A stretch of 64,000 bases of DNA from Aromatoleum toluolicum (GTDB lineage Bacteria; Pseudomonadota; Gammaproteobacteria; Burkholderiales; Rhodocyclaceae): NCBI RefSeq assembly GCF_012911005.2, contig NZ_WTVS01000001.1, positions 62,001-126,000 on the forward strand. Reading direction: 5' to 3'. This document shows positions 8,583 to 20,502 of the stretch, piece after piece. The notes under the pieces are model-generated. The model did no database searches. It had not been told where the DNA came from and saw only the letters and a list, made by a program, of their open reading frames with translations. Positions within the stretch are counted from its first letter, which is position 1; every line of letters starts with the position of its first letter. Both the position numbers and the translations under genes were made by a program.

Positions 8583-9416
8583 CTATCCCGGCTTCACCTC
8601 GACCAGCTTGCGATACTGCGCCATGTGACGGATGGCGTCCCTGGGCTTGCTGAACTGCTCGCATAACAGCGCCAGGTTGTAGTGGCAATCGGCCAGGCCG
8701 GGGTCGCCGCGTAGCGCCGCCCGATAGGCGTCCATCGCTTCGTGCTTGCGATCCATGTCGTCGAGCAGGACGCCGAGGTTGTACATCAGTGTCGGGGCGC
8801 TGCCGCACGCCGCGATCGCCTCGCGATAGACATGTTCGGCCTCCGTCAGGCATCCGGCCTCGTGCAGGAGCGATCCCAGATTGATGCGGGCATCGAGCAG
8901 CTGCGGCGCCTCGACGATGGCACGCTCGTACGCTCGCCGCGCAGACTCGGGTTCGTCGCGCTCCAGGGCGAGCGCCCGCTCGAACCAGTGCGTCGCGTGC
9001 GGCACTGCGTGAGCGGGAGCTTCCGCCGGCTTGTACTCGACCACGTTCAGCGAGCCATCGGACGGATCGCCTTCGAACGCGAGCAGATACTGGCCCGATT
9101 CGGCCTGCCAGTGACTACCGCCTTCCTTCACCACAACACGGTCGGCGACCACGCGGACGGAAAGGCCCGACAAGGGCATCTCCTCCGGAAGCCGGCTCCG
9201 CAGCGCCTTCATCGACCGCAGGATGCGCCTGGGCGGCACCTGCGCCTCCGCGAGCGCCTGAGCGGTGCGCAGGACGACCAGATCCTGAAAGGAGAAGCGC
9301 CAGGCGTTGCGCGGGCCGCGTTCCGGCGAAACGAAGCCCGCCTCGATCAGTGCGCGGATCGTGCTGCGTCGCAGGCCCAGAAGCTTTTCGACCTCGCGCA
9401 CGCCGTAGCGGTGCAT
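8583..9416 (-). CDS. MerR-type HTH / tetratricopeptide-repeat protein, third gene of the NHEJ operon
   Basis: A 277-residue protein. Residues 1-70 resemble a MerR-type winged helix (YGVREVEKLLGLRRSTIRALIEAGFVSP shortened here: VREVEKLLGLRRSTIRALI, then WRFSFQDLVVLRTAQAL). Residues from about 140 to the end form TPR repeats (RAYERAIVEAPQLLDARINL, HVYREAIAACGSAPTLMYNL, AYRAALRGDPGLADCHYNLA). It follows ku after only 13 bases, so it is very likely cotranscribed with ligD and ku. I do not know an established role; regulation of, or scaffolding for, NHEJ is inferred from position alone. Confidence 0.82.
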   Translation of the reverse strand: MHRYGVREVEKLLGLRRSTIRALIEAGFVSPERGPRNAWRFSFQDLVVLRTAQALAEAQVPPRRILRSMKALRSRLPEEMPLSGLSVRVVADRVVVKEGGSHWQAESGQYLLAFEGDPSDGSLNVVEYKPAEAPAHAVPHATHWFERALALERDEPESARRAYERAIVEAPQLLDARINLGSLLHEAGCLTEAEHVYREAIAACGSAPTLMYNLGVLLDDMDRKHEAMDAYRAALRGDPGLADCHYNLALLCEQFSKPRDAIRHMAQYRKLVEVKPG

Positions 9417-9429
9417 GGGGGAAACCTCG

Positions 9430-10299
9430 CTATTTCTTGGCCGTCTTGCGCACCGCAGGCTCCACGGCGGATCGCGCCCGCTTGGGCGGCTTGCGCGCCT
9501 CGGCCTGCGGTGCGGGCGTCACGGGAGCCTTCTTCTCCAAGCTGGCGCGCAGCGCTTCCATGAGGTCGATCACCTGACCGCGACCTTCGCCCTCCTCGGT
9601 CAGCGTGATCTCCTGCCCCTCGACCTTCTTCTGTACCGCCGCCTCGATGCGCGCGCGCACCGCGTCCGTGTAGGCGTCGGGATCGAAGCGGTCGACGGCC
9701 TGCTGATCGATCAGCTGCTCCGCGAGCTTCAGCTCGGCGTCCTTGACCTCGGTGTGCGGGATGTCGAGATCCTTGATCGACCGCACGTCCGAGCCGTAGA
9801 GCAGTTGCTGCATGACGAGCCCATCCTCGACCGGCCGGATCATCACCACGTGCTGCTTACCATGCGACGCCCAGCGGCCGAGGGCGCAGCGCCCGGACGC
9901 GCGCAGCGCCTGAGCAAGCAGCGCGTACGGCTTGGCGCCCCCCTTGTCGGGAGCGAGGTAATAGGCCTTGTCGAAGTACACCGGATCGACGGATTCGATC
10001 GGCACGAACTCGCTGATCTCGGCGCTGTGCGAGCCCGTCTCCTCGAGCGCCTTCAGCTCGTCGGGGCTGAAGGTCACATACTGATCCTTGGCGAATTCGT
10101 AGCCCTTGACGATGTCGTCGCGCGGCACCACCACCTCTTCCTTCAAGCACACGTACTGCTGCTTGAGCCGCGATCCGCAGCCCTTGTGCAACATGTTGAA
10201 CGAGACGGTCTTGCTCGTCTCGGTGGCCGAATAGAGCTTCACGGGGATGGCCACCATTCCGAACGAGATCGTGAGCGATGCGATCGATCGTGCCGCCAT
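9430..10299 (-). CDS. ku: Non-homologous end-joining protein Ku
   Basis: A 289-residue bacterial Ku, a homodimeric ring that binds DNA double-strand ends and recruits LigD. It starts MAARSIASLTISFGMVAIPVKLYSA, typical of the family (here given in parts: SLTISFGMVAIPVKLY), with YEFAKDQYVTFSPDEL and DPVYFDKAYYLAPDKGG. The C-terminal tail is basic and Pro/Ala-rich (QAEARKPPKRARSAVEP), as in many bacterial Ku proteins. GGAGACAAGC precedes the ATG. The gap to ligD upstream is 25 bases, indicating one transcript. Confidence 0.96.
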   Translation of the reverse strand: MAARSIASLTISFGMVAIPVKLYSATETSKTVSFNMLHKGCGSRLKQQYVCLKEEVVVPRDDIVKGYEFAKDQYVTFSPDELKALEETGSHSAEISEFVPIESVDPVYFDKAYYLAPDKGGAKPYALLAQALRASGRCALGRWASHGKQHVVMIRPVEDGLVMQQLLYGSDVRSIKDLDIPHTEVKDAELKLAEQLIDQQAVDRFDPDAYTDAVRARIEAAVQKKVEGQEITLTEEGEGRGQVIDLMEALRASLEKKAPVTPAPQAEARKPPKRARSAVEPAVRKTAKK

Positions 10300-10324
10300 G
10301 CTTGTCTCCGGGGGTCAGGGAGGT

Positions 10325-13156
10325 TTACGTTTTTGCGCCCGACAAAGCCCGTTCCAGGCTCAGCTTGCGCTCCAGGGCGTCGTGCCAGCGATCGCCCGTT
10401 TGCGCCAGGCGCTGCGCGACGTTGGTGATCCTGAAATCGAGCGGGTGCGCGCTGGCCAGCTCGTCCCAAGTGAGCGGCATCGACACCGGTGCGCCGGGCA
10501 CCCCGCGGGGCGAGTAGGCGACGTTCAGCGTCTTGCCGCGGACGTTCATATTGTAGTCAAGGAAAATCTTGCCGGTCCGCGAGCGCACACTCCACTCCAT
10601 CGTGATGTCCCGCGGGTGCAGACGCAGCAGGTGCCGCCCGACAAGCTCGCACACCTTGCGCGCGGCATCGAAATCGAGGGTGCGCCGGATGGGCACGAAA
10701 ATGTGTAGCCCGGTCTTGCCCGAGGTCTTGACGATGGCGTCCAGCGCCATGCTCTGCAGCAACTCGCGCAGCCAAAAGGCCACCTCCTTGCCCTTCTCGA
10801 AGGCGAGCGTATTGAGTTCCGGCTCGCCTCCCGGCGCCTCCTTGCCGGAATAGATGTATGGGTCGAGATCGAACACCACGTAGTCGGGGTAGTTCAGCAC
10901 CGAGGCTTCAAGAGTGGAAAGCGAACTAGCGTAATCGGTTCCCTGGACCGCCGCATCCGGCCCGAGACGCGCACGCGAATGCCAGACATGCAACTCGATG
11001 GTCCCGTACTGCGCCAGCCACAGCAGAGTGGCCAGGTTGTTGCAGATGAGCACTTCATGACTCTCGTCCTGGTGCCCCGAATACACGTCGAGCATGTCCA
11101 GGAACTCCGGCCGCTCCTGCTCCCAGCGCTTCTGGAAAAACCGCTGCCCGAAGATGCCGTCGGGCATGCGAATCAGCGTCAGCGGGCGATCCGCGAGGTG
11201 AGGCAGGAGGAAGGGCGAGACTTGCGCGAAGTAGCGCAGCAGGTCGCGCTTGGTCACCGCCGGCTGCTTGAGGGCCTTATCCTCCGGCCAGTAGACGCGA
11301 TCGAGATGCGTCAGCCGTATCCGGTGCGGACCGACCGCGAGAGAGAAGGCCGTCTTGCTGTTTTCCAGTTGCTGCAGGATGTCGTCGATCTCGCTGCTCC
11401 CACCCGCCGCGCGCGCCGACCCGCCGGCGGGCGGCTTATGCGGCACCACGCCACGCTCAGCACGGCGCACCGACTTGGGATCGATATCGTCGCGCATACG
11501 GAGAAAAATCGGCACGCGCAGGCTGCCGTCCTCCGTCCACTCCTGGAACTGCACCTCGACCACCAATTCCGGCCTAACCCAAGTCGTCGGCCCATTCAGC
11601 TCCGGCTTCTCCACGAACGGGCACACCTCCGTTCGCAAGTCCTCCAGCCGCGCCCTGACCTGCTCCAGCGTTGCGGTGTCGAAGCCGGACCCGACATGCG
11701 AGGCATAACGCAGGGCGCCCCCCTCACCCCCCTCCCGGTACCCCAGCAGCAGCGCACCGAGCGGGCCTCGCGAGCCCTTTCCGCGGGTGTAGCCGCCTAC
11801 CACGAACTCCCCGCTTTGAGTGGCCTTGATCTTGAGCCAGGACGACGAGCGCCGTCCCGCCGTATAGCGGCTGTCCTTGCGCTTGCCGATGATCCCCTCG
11901 AAGCCGCTCGCGAGCGCGGCCCGCTGCAGCGCCTCCCCATCCTCCGCGACATGGACAAGCTGCAGCAGCGGCGAAGGCAGCAGGCATTGCGCGAGGTAGC
12001 GGCGACGGTCGTGATAAGGCGCCGCCCGCAGATCGACGCCGGCGAAGTACAGCAGGTCGAAGCAGCAATAAACCACTGGCGTGCTGCGGTCTGCCGCGGC
12101 GATATCGCGCTCGGCTTTCAGATGGAAACGGTTCTGCAGCGCATTGAACGACGGCCGGCCGCTCGCATCGAAAGCCACCAACTCGCCGTCCACGATCATG
12201 TCCGCCCCCTGGCCGCGCAGTTCCGCGGCGAGCCGGGGAAAAGTAGTAGTCAGGTCGAGGCCCCGGCGCGATTGCAGTTTCACGCGCATTTCCGTCCCAT
12301 CCCGGGCGACGAACGCCAGCACGCGATAGCCGTCCAGCTTCGGCTCCCACAGCCAGTCGGCGTCGGCAAACGGCGCCTCGCCGGTCTCGGCGAGCATGGG
12401 CGAGAGTGTCGCAGGCATCGCCTCGGGCCGGCCGGTGGGCACCAGCGTCGCCGCCGGCACCCGATGCGTCGGCAGGACCTTGATCTCCTCGACCGCCAGC
12501 CCGCAGAGCACCGAGCGGTTCCGCCCGGCCATATCGGCCGAACCCGCGGCCGGCCCCGCGTAGCGGTCCTTGTGCTTGATCAGGAGCCAGTTTCGCGGCT
12601 CCCCGCTGCGAACCAGCGCGAAGGAGCCCTTCACCTTCTCCCCGCGCAGCTGAAAGCTGAGCTTGCCTTTGGCGAGGCCCTCGCGCACGCGACGCTGCGC
12701 TTCGTCGCGATCGTCAAACGAGTACGCCTGATCCTCATCGGGCGAATAAACGCCGCAATCCCAGACGATCACCTCCCCGGCGCCGTACTGCCCGGGCGGG
12801 ATCACGCCTTCGAAGGAAGCGTAGTCGTAGGGATGATCCTCCGTCTCCACCGCAAGCCGCTTGTCCGCGGGATCGAGGGACGGCCCCTTGGGAACTGCCC
12901 AGGATTTCAGCACTCCATCACATTCAAGCCGGAAGTCGAAGTGCAGCCGGCGGGCCATGTGCTGCTGGATGACGAAGAGCAATGGCCCGCCCCCCGCCCG
13001 TAGCGCCGAGGGTGCCGGCTCCGGTGTAGCAGTGAACGTCCGCTTGGCCGAATACTCGCCCAGCGGGTCCGTCCCGGCCGCGGGCGGCCCCTTCGCCGGC
13101 TCTTTCGCTTGGCGTGCCGGACGCGAGGGCGGAGCCGTCTCAGCTCGGCGCGGCAT
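10325..13156 (-). CDS. ligD: ATP-dependent DNA ligase LigD (phosphoesterase-ligase-polymerase)
   Basis: A 943-residue multifunctional end-joining ligase. The N-terminal 3'-phosphoesterase domain has QHMARRLHFDFRLE (about residues 60-75). The central ligase domain has the adenylated lysine in EPKLDGYRV near residue 270 and RRGLDLTTTFPRLA after it. The C-terminal primase-polymerase domain contains DYVVFDLDP and KTSGKTGLHIFVP. This order (PE-Lig-Pol) is the one known in Pseudomonas. I chose ATG 13156 (MPRRAETA) over ATG 13219, because the longer form would overlap the divergent DUF72 gene and has no recognisable sequence. Ku lies directly downstream. Only 25 bases separate its start from the divergent DUF72 start. 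Confidence 0.95.
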   Translation of the reverse strand: MPRRAETAPPSRPARQAKEPAKGPPAAGTDPLGEYSAKRTFTATPEPAPSALRAGGGPLLFVIQQHMARRLHFDFRLECDGVLKSWAVPKGPSLDPADKRLAVETEDHPYDYASFEGVIPPGQYGAGEVIVWDCGVYSPDEDQAYSFDDRDEAQRRVREGLAKGKLSFQLRGEKVKGSFALVRSGEPRNWLLIKHKDRYAGPAAGSADMAGRNRSVLCGLAVEEIKVLPTHRVPAATLVPTGRPEAMPATLSPMLAETGEAPFADADWLWEPKLDGYRVLAFVARDGTEMRVKLQSRRGLDLTTTFPRLAAELRGQGADMIVDGELVAFDASGRPSFNALQNRFHLKAERDIAAADRSTPVVYCCFDLLYFAGVDLRAAPYHDRRRYLAQCLLPSPLLQLVHVAEDGEALQRAALASGFEGIIGKRKDSRYTAGRRSSSWLKIKATQSGEFVVGGYTRGKGSRGPLGALLLGYREGGEGGALRYASHVGSGFDTATLEQVRARLEDLRTEVCPFVEKPELNGPTTWVRPELVVEVQFQEWTEDGSLRVPIFLRMRDDIDPKSVRRAERGVVPHKPPAGGSARAAGGSSEIDDILQQLENSKTAFSLAVGPHRIRLTHLDRVYWPEDKALKQPAVTKRDLLRYFAQVSPFLLPHLADRPLTLIRMPDGIFGQRFFQKRWEQERPEFLDMLDVYSGHQDESHEVLICNNLATLLWLAQYGTIELHVWHSRARLGPDAAVQGTDYASSLSTLEASVLNYPDYVVFDLDPYIYSGKEAPGGEPELNTLAFEKGKEVAFWLRELLQSMALDAIVKTSGKTGLHIFVPIRRTLDFDAARKVCELVGRHLLRLHPRDITMEWSVRSRTGKIFLDYNMNVRGKTLNVAYSPRGVPGAPVSMPLTWDELASAHPLDFRITNVAQRLAQTGDRWHDALERKLSLERALSGAKT

Positions 13157-13181
13157 GAGGCGAGTCCCCGGGAGAAATGCG

Positions 13182-13895
13182 ATGCGATTGGCGACCGGAA
13201 CGAGCGGCTTTTCGTACAAGGAGTGGCTCGGCTCCTTCTACCCGGAAAAGCTCCCGGCGAACGCGATGCTGCGCTACTACGCCGAGCGCTTCACGACGGT
13301 GGAGATCAACAACACCTTCTACCGCATGCCGGCCGAGTCGATGCTCGCGCACTGGGCGGAAGAAGTGCCGCCCGGCTTCTCCTTCACGCTCAAGGCGCCG
13401 CGCCGCATCACGCACGAGGAGCGCCTGCAAGAGTCCGAATCGAGCGTGGCTGAATTCCTGCGCCGCGCCGGCACCCTGGGGGATAAGCTCGGCGTGCTCC
13501 TGTTCCAGCTGCCGCCGTATCTCAGAAAGGATCTTCATCGGCTGCACGATTTCCTGGCGGTATTGCCGTCGGACAAACGCTACGCCTTCGAGTTTCGCCA
13601 CGTCTCCTGGCAGGACGACGAAGTCTACGACGCCCTGCGCTCCCACGGCGCAATGTATTGCGTCACCGACACCGACGAAGGGGAAACGCCCTTCGTGGCG
13701 ACAACGGAGTGCGCATACATCCGCCTGCGGCGAACGCACTACGACGACGCCGACCTGCACGCCTGGGTCGAACGCCTCGCGGCACAAGCGCTGGACCGCG
13801 CCTACGTCTACTTCATGCACGAGGACGAGGCGCTCGGCACGCGCTTCGCCCACCGCCTCGAAGAGTTGTGGCAGGAAGCGGGCGGAATGCGGTAA
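13182..13895 (+). CDS. DUF72 family protein
   Basis: A 237-residue protein with a TIM-barrel-like DUF72 fold (YecE-related). Family-like segments are RLATGTSGFSYKEW, FYPEKLPANAMLRYYA, TVEINNTFYRMP, FSFTLKAPRRITH, LGVLLFQLPP and AYVYFMHEDE. The biochemical function of the family is not established. The start ATG 13182 follows GGGAGA. It is divergent from ligD with almost no intergenic room, so its promoter must lie inside ligD's 5' coding region or the two share overlapping control. A hairpin terminator follows the stop. Confidence 0.85.
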   Translation: MRLATGTSGFSYKEWLGSFYPEKLPANAMLRYYAERFTTVEINNTFYRMPAESMLAHWAEEVPPGFSFTLKAPRRITHEERLQESESSVAEFLRRAGTLGDKLGVLLFQLPPYLRKDLHRLHDFLAVLPSDKRYAFEFRHVSWQDDEVYDALRSHGAMYCVTDTDEGETPFVATTECAYIRLRRTHYDDADLHAWVERLAAQALDRAYVYFMHEDEALGTRFAHRLEELWQEAGGMR

Positions 13896-13901
13896 ACGGA
13901 A

Positions 13902-13929
13902 AAGCCCGCACCAGTAACGGTGCGGGCTT
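13902..13929. terminator. Bidirectional intrinsic terminator between DUF72 gene and acnB
   Basis: Perfect 11-bp stem AAGCCCGCACC / GGTGCGGGCTT with loop AGTAAC. On the minus strand the stem is followed by T residues, so it best serves acnB; in the plus direction the T run is only two bases within the stem. It lies between two convergent genes. Confidence 0.8.
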
Positions 13930-13954
13930 CGAGGTGCTGACGGACGCTTGGGAC

Positions 13955-16552
13955 TTAGACCGTGACGGTCGCTGCGACGTCGCTGAACTCGGCGATCTGG
14001 TCGAAGTTCATGTAGCGGTACACGTCAGCAGCCTTGGCGTTGACCGCCTTGACCTGCTCCATATACTCGGCGACCGTCGGAATCTTGCCCATCAGCGCGC
14101 AGACCGAAGCCAGTTCGGCCGAACCGAGGAAGACCTGGGTGTCGATGCCGAGGCGGTTCGGGAAGTTGCGCGTCGAGGTCGACATCGCCGTGCTGCCCTT
14201 GCGGATCTGCGCCTGGTTACCCATGCACAGCGAGCAACCCGGCATTTCCATGCGAGCGCCGGACTTGCCGAGGATCGCGTAGTAGCCTTCCTCGTTGAGG
14301 ATCATGGCGTCCATCTTGGTCGGCGGGGCCACCCACAGGCGGGTCGGGATGTCCGACTTGCCTTCGAGGACCTTGCCGGCAGCACGGAAGTGGCCGATGT
14401 TGGTCATGCACGAACCGATGAAGACTTCGTCGATCTTGGTGCCGGAAACTTCGGACAGCAGCTTCACGTCGTCGGGGTCGTTCGGGCAGGCAACGATCGG
14501 CTCCTTGACGTCGGCCAGATCGATCTCGATCACGGCGGCGTACTGGGCATCCTTGTCGGCCTGAAGCAGTTCCGGCTTGGCGATCCACGCTTCCATGGCC
14601 TTGATGCGGCGGCCGAGCGTACGCGCGTCGGAGTAGCCGTTGGCGATCATCCACTTCATCAGCGTGATGTTCGAGCGCATGTACTCGATGATCGGTGCCT
14701 TGTCGAGCTGGACGGCGCAGGCGGCGGCGGAACGCTCGGCGGCAGCGTCGGAGAGCTCGAACGCTTGCTCAACCTTCAGATCGGGCAAGCCTTCGATTTC
14801 GAGGATGCGGCCGGAGAAGATGTTCTTCTTGCCCTGCTTGGCAACCGTCAGCAGGCCCTGCTTGATCGCGTAGTAGGGGATCGCATTGACCAGGTCACGC
14901 AGCGTGACGCCATCCTGCAGCTTGCCCTTGAAGCGCACCAGCACGGATTCCGGCATATCCAGCGGCATCACGCCGGTCGCCGCGGCGAAGGCCACGAGGC
15001 CCGAACCGGCCGGGAAGGAAATGCCGATCGGGAAGCGGGTGTGCGAGTCGCCGCCGGTGCCGACGGTGTCGGGCAGCAGCAGGCGGTTGAGCCAGGAGTG
15101 GATGACGCCGTCACCCGGACGCAGCGCAACGCCGCCACGGGTGCTGATGAAGGACGGCAGTTCGCGGTGCATCTTGACGTCGACCAGCTTCGGATAGGCG
15201 GCGGTGTGGCAGAAAGACTGCATCACCATGTCGGCGGAGAAGCCGAGGCAGGCCAGATCCTTGAGCTCGTCGCGGGTCATCGGGCCGGTGGTGTCCTGCG
15301 AGCCGACGGTGGTCATCTTCGGCTCGCAGTAGGTACCCGGCAGAATGCCCTTGCCTTCCGGCAGGCCACAGGCGCGGCCGACCATCTTCTGCGCCAGCGA
15401 GTAACCCTTGCCCGGATCGTTCGGCTGGGCCGGCAGACGGAACAGGGTCGAAACCGGCAAGCCCAGCGCTTCACGCGCCTTCGTCGTCAGGCCACGGCCG
15501 ACGATCAGCGGGATGCGGCCACCGGCGCGCACTTCGTCGAGGATGACCGGGGTCTTGAGCTGCGATTCGGCGATCACGGCGCCGTTCTTCAGCGCGGTGA
15601 CCTTGGCGGTGGCGGCGTCGATCTTCAGCTCGATCTCGTCGCCCATGTCCATCTGGTTGACGTCGAGTTCGATCGGCAGCGCGCCGGCGTCTTCCATCGT
15701 GTTGAAGAAGATCGGGGCGATTTTCGAGCCGATGCACACGCCGCCGAAGCGCTTGTTCGGGACAAACGGGATGTCTTCGCCGGTGAACCACAGCACCGAG
15801 TTGGTCGCCGACTTGCGCGAGGAGCCGGTGCCGACCACGTCGCCGACGTAGGCGATCAGGTTGCCCTTCTTGGCCAGCGCTTCGAGCTGCTTGACGGGGC
15901 CGCGCGCGCCCGGCTCGTCGGCCTCGATGCCCGGACGCGGGTTCTTCAGCATCGCCAGCGCGTGCAGCGGGATGTCGGGACGCGACCAGGCGTCCGGGGC
16001 GGGCGACAGGTCGTCGGTGTTGGTTTCGCCGGTGACCTTGAAGACGGTCAGCTTCTGCGAGGCCGGGACTTCCGGACGCGAGGTGAACCACTCGGCGTCG
16101 GCCCAGCTCTGCATGACGGCCTTGGCGTTGGCGTTGCCGGCCTTCGCAAGCTCGGCGACGTCGTGGAAGTAGTCGAAAACCAGCAGGGTCTTCTTGAGGC
16201 CTTCGGCGGCCACGGTGCCGACTTCGGCATCGGCCAGCAGGTCGATCAGCGGCTTGACGTTGTAACCGCCCAGCATCGTGCCCAGCAGCTCGGTCGCCTT
16301 GGCGCGCGACACCAGCGCACAGCTTTCCTCACCCTTGGACAGCTTGGCCAGGAAGGCGGCCTTGACCTTGGCAGCGTCGTCCACGCCGGCGGGAACGCGA
16401 TAGGTCAGCAGCTCGACGAGGAAGGCTTCCTCGCCCTTCGGCGGGTTCTTCAGCAGGGCAACCAGATCCTCGGTCTGCTGCTTGGACAGCGGCAGTGGCG
16501 GGATGCCGAGGGCGGCACGCTCGGCGACGTGGGCACGGTAGGCTTCAAGCAC
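13955..16552 (-). CDS. acnB: Aconitate hydratase B / 2-methylisocitrate dehydratase
   Basis: An 865-residue AcnB, exactly the length of the E. coli enzyme. It carries a [4Fe-4S] cluster that isomerises citrate and isocitrate in the TCA cycle. The N-terminal HEAT-like region ([40 protein letters not shown]) is diagnostic for AcnB. Cluster cysteines are in [12 protein letters not shown] and [11 protein letters not shown]. The start is GTG at 16550-16552, preceded by GGAAGGAA; no ATG fits. It is divergent from acnA and ends at a strong terminator. Upstream lies a sigma70-like promoter with a palindrome over its -10. Confidence 0.96.
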   Translation of the reverse strand: MLEAYRAHVAERAALGIPPLPLSKQQTEDLVALLKNPPKGEEAFLVELLTYRVPAGVDDAAKVKAAFLAKLSKGEESCALVSRAKATELLGTMLGGYNVKPLIDLLADAEVGTVAAEGLKKTLLVFDYFHDVAELAKAGNANAKAVMQSWADAEWFTSRPEVPASQKLTVFKVTGETNTDDLSPAPDAWSRPDIPLHALAMLKNPRPGIEADEPGARGPVKQLEALAKKGNLIAYVGDVVGTGSSRKSATNSVLWFTGEDIPFVPNKRFGGVCIGSKIAPIFFNTMEDAGALPIELDVNQMDMGDEIELKIDAATAKVTALKNGAVIAESQLKTPVILDEVRAGGRIPLIVGRGLTTKAREALGLPVSTLFRLPAQPNDPGKGYSLAQKMVGRACGLPEGKGILPGTYCEPKMTTVGSQDTTGPMTRDELKDLACLGFSADMVMQSFCHTAAYPKLVDVKMHRELPSFISTRGGVALRPGDGVIHSWLNRLLLPDTVGTGGDSHTRFPIGISFPAGSGLVAFAAATGVMPLDMPESVLVRFKGKLQDGVTLRDLVNAIPYYAIKQGLLTVAKQGKKNIFSGRILEIEGLPDLKVEQAFELSDAAAERSAAACAVQLDKAPIIEYMRSNITLMKWMIANGYSDARTLGRRIKAMEAWIAKPELLQADKDAQYAAVIEIDLADVKEPIVACPNDPDDVKLLSEVSGTKIDEVFIGSCMTNIGHFRAAGKVLEGKSDIPTRLWVAPPTKMDAMILNEEGYYAILGKSGARMEMPGCSLCMGNQAQIRKGSTAMSTSTRNFPNRLGIDTQVFLGSAELASVCALMGKIPTVAEYMEQVKAVNAKAADVYRYMNFDQIAEFSDVAATVTV

Positions 16553-16870
16553 GGCGGATTCCTTCCTTATTCGTGACGTTGGCTGGGCGTCGGGGCAGCG
16601 ACCCGGACGACGCTGCGAGATTATATGTCTTTTATAAGACTTGAGGTGCAATGCAACAACGATCACTCGGCAGCGCGCGAATTCTACTCCTCCCCAAGGA
16701 CTTGCGTGCGCCCGCCGGCGGGCCCGGGGCGATGGCCGAGTACCCGGCCGGACCGGGCGGTACGGGAACGCATCCAGGGCGCGCTGTTCCAACAGGGATT
16801 GTATGACGAGCCCGGACCGGCTGCGGCCGCCGCACTCACGAACCACGAACCGCAAGGAAGGAGATCGACC
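16553..16870. other. Divergent acnB/acnA intergenic region
   Basis: 318 bases without a gene. The acnB-proximal end holds a promoter and palindrome (see next entry). The rest, about 230 bases upstream of acnA, stays open in the acnA frame but has no family-like sequence. I found no clear promoter for acnA. Confidence 0.6.
16627..16659 (-). promoter_or_regulatory. acnB promoter with an overlapping palindromic operator candidate
   Basis: Read on the minus strand: -35 TTGTTG (plus 16654-16659), 17-base spacer, -10 TATAAA (plus 16631-16636). The dyad GTCTT-N4-AAGAC (plus 16627-16640) covers the -10. A second -10-like TATAAT follows at plus 16620-16625. A dimeric repressor bound here would occlude RNA polymerase. 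The regulator is not identifiable from the window. Confidence 0.55.
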
Positions 16871-19588
<2,718 letters not shown>

Positions 19589-19606
19589 CATCCGGATATT
19601 TTCGCC

Positions 19607-19996
19607 ATGCTCGCCATCCCCTGCCCCTGCCAATCGGGAAAATCCTTCGCCGAGTGCTGCGCACCGGTGATCGCCGGTGAAGTGCCGGCCGAATCGGCCG
19701 AGGCGCTGATGCGTAGCCGCTACACGGCCTTCACGCAGTCCAACGAGGCTTACCTGCTCGAAAGCTGGCACCGGTCGACGCGCCCCACGACGCTGGACCT
19801 CGCCGGCGGCGAGCCGGCACCGAAGTGGATCGGGCTGCAGGTGCGCCAGCATCTGCAGACCGGGGATAACACGGCCATCGTCGAATTCGTCGCCCGCTAC
19901 CGTGTGGGCGGGCGAGCCCATCGCCTGCACGAAACCAGCCGTTTCGTGCGCGAGGAGCACCGCTGGTATTACGTGGACGGCGAAATCCATGATTAA
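19607..19996 (+). CDS. UPF0225 / YchJ family SEC-C metal-binding protein
   Basis: A 129-residue protein. The N-terminal SEC-C-like motif is CPCQSGKSFAECC, a zinc-binding cluster, followed by the YchJ core AEALMRSRYTAFTQ, LLESWHRSTRP and HETSRFVREEHRWYYVDG. The function of the family is unknown. It lies 18 bases after acnA on the same strand and is probably cotranscribed with it. Confidence 0.88.
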   Translation: MLAIPCPCQSGKSFAECCAPVIAGEVPAESAEALMRSRYTAFTQSNEAYLLESWHRSTRPTTLDLAGGEPAPKWIGLQVRQHLQTGDNTAIVEFVARYRVGGRAHRLHETSRFVREEHRWYYVDGEIHD

Positions 19997-20104
19997 AACC
20001 ACACCCGCGCGGAATCGCCGCCGCCTATAATCGGTCCGCAATATGACCATCACGTGAGCGGGCGCCCGTCCAGGGCGCTTCCGCCACCTTGTCGCGAGAC
20101 CGGC

Positions 20105-20488
20105 ATGAACCTCGAAAAAGTCATCTTCGGCTTCTTCATCGTCCTCGCGGCGACCCTGAACTTCGGCTTCTTCGTCGGCGACCTCGATGATCCCGTGCAT
20201 CACGAGATCAACGAGCTGTTCGTCGCGATCGTCGTGAACCTCATCGCGACCGTCCTCAAGTTCGGTGACCGCACGCAGATCGGCGCCATCCACCTCGCGA
20301 CCAGCTTGGTCGCGGACCTGCAGCTGATCGCCGCGGCGATGGTGTGGGGCTATGCGGAACACATCGTAGGCACGGGCATGACGCCCGTGATGGTCGCACG
20401 CGTCGTCTCCCTGTCGGGCGGCGCCCTGTTCGCCAACGTCGTGTCGGTGATCATCCTGATCGCCGAAACCATCATGCAGCGCCGTTAA
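20105..20488 (+). CDS. Small integral membrane protein next to a K+ channel (DUF6394-like)
   Basis: A 127-residue protein with about four hydrophobic segments: VIFGFFIVLAATLNFGFFVG, LFVAIVVNLIATVLKFG, ATSLVADLQLIAAAMVWGY and ALFANVVSVIILIAETI. I associate it tentatively with DUF6394; no motif shows a function. The start is ATG 20105 rather than an in-frame GTG 51 bases upstream that lacks similarity. Only 14 bases separate it from the following potassium channel gene, so it may be an accessory subunit; that is inferred from position. Confidence 0.7.
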   Translation: MNLEKVIFGFFIVLAATLNFGFFVGDLDDPVHHEINELFVAIVVNLIATVLKFGDRTQIGAIHLATSLVADLQLIAAAMVWGYAEHIVGTGMTPVMVARVVSLSGGALFANVVSVIILIAETIMQRR

Positions 20489-20502
20489 CGGGGCTTGCCG
20501 CG

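Noticed and set aside
13157-13219. Longer LigD start at ATG 13219
   Set aside because: It would overlap the start of the divergent DUF72 gene and adds 21 residues without LigD similarity.
13658-16576. 972-codon plus-strand frame opposite acnB
   Set aside because: Composition (many His, Arg, Asp, Gly and Val repeats) and position show a shadow of the well-conserved acnB.
16625-16870. N-terminal extension of acnA by 82 codons
   Set aside because: The extension covers the promoter/palindrome region and lacks similarity; AGGAAGGAG before ATG 16871 gives the start.
20026-20031. TATAAT before the DUF6394-like gene
   Set aside because: No -35-like hexamer at suitable distance.
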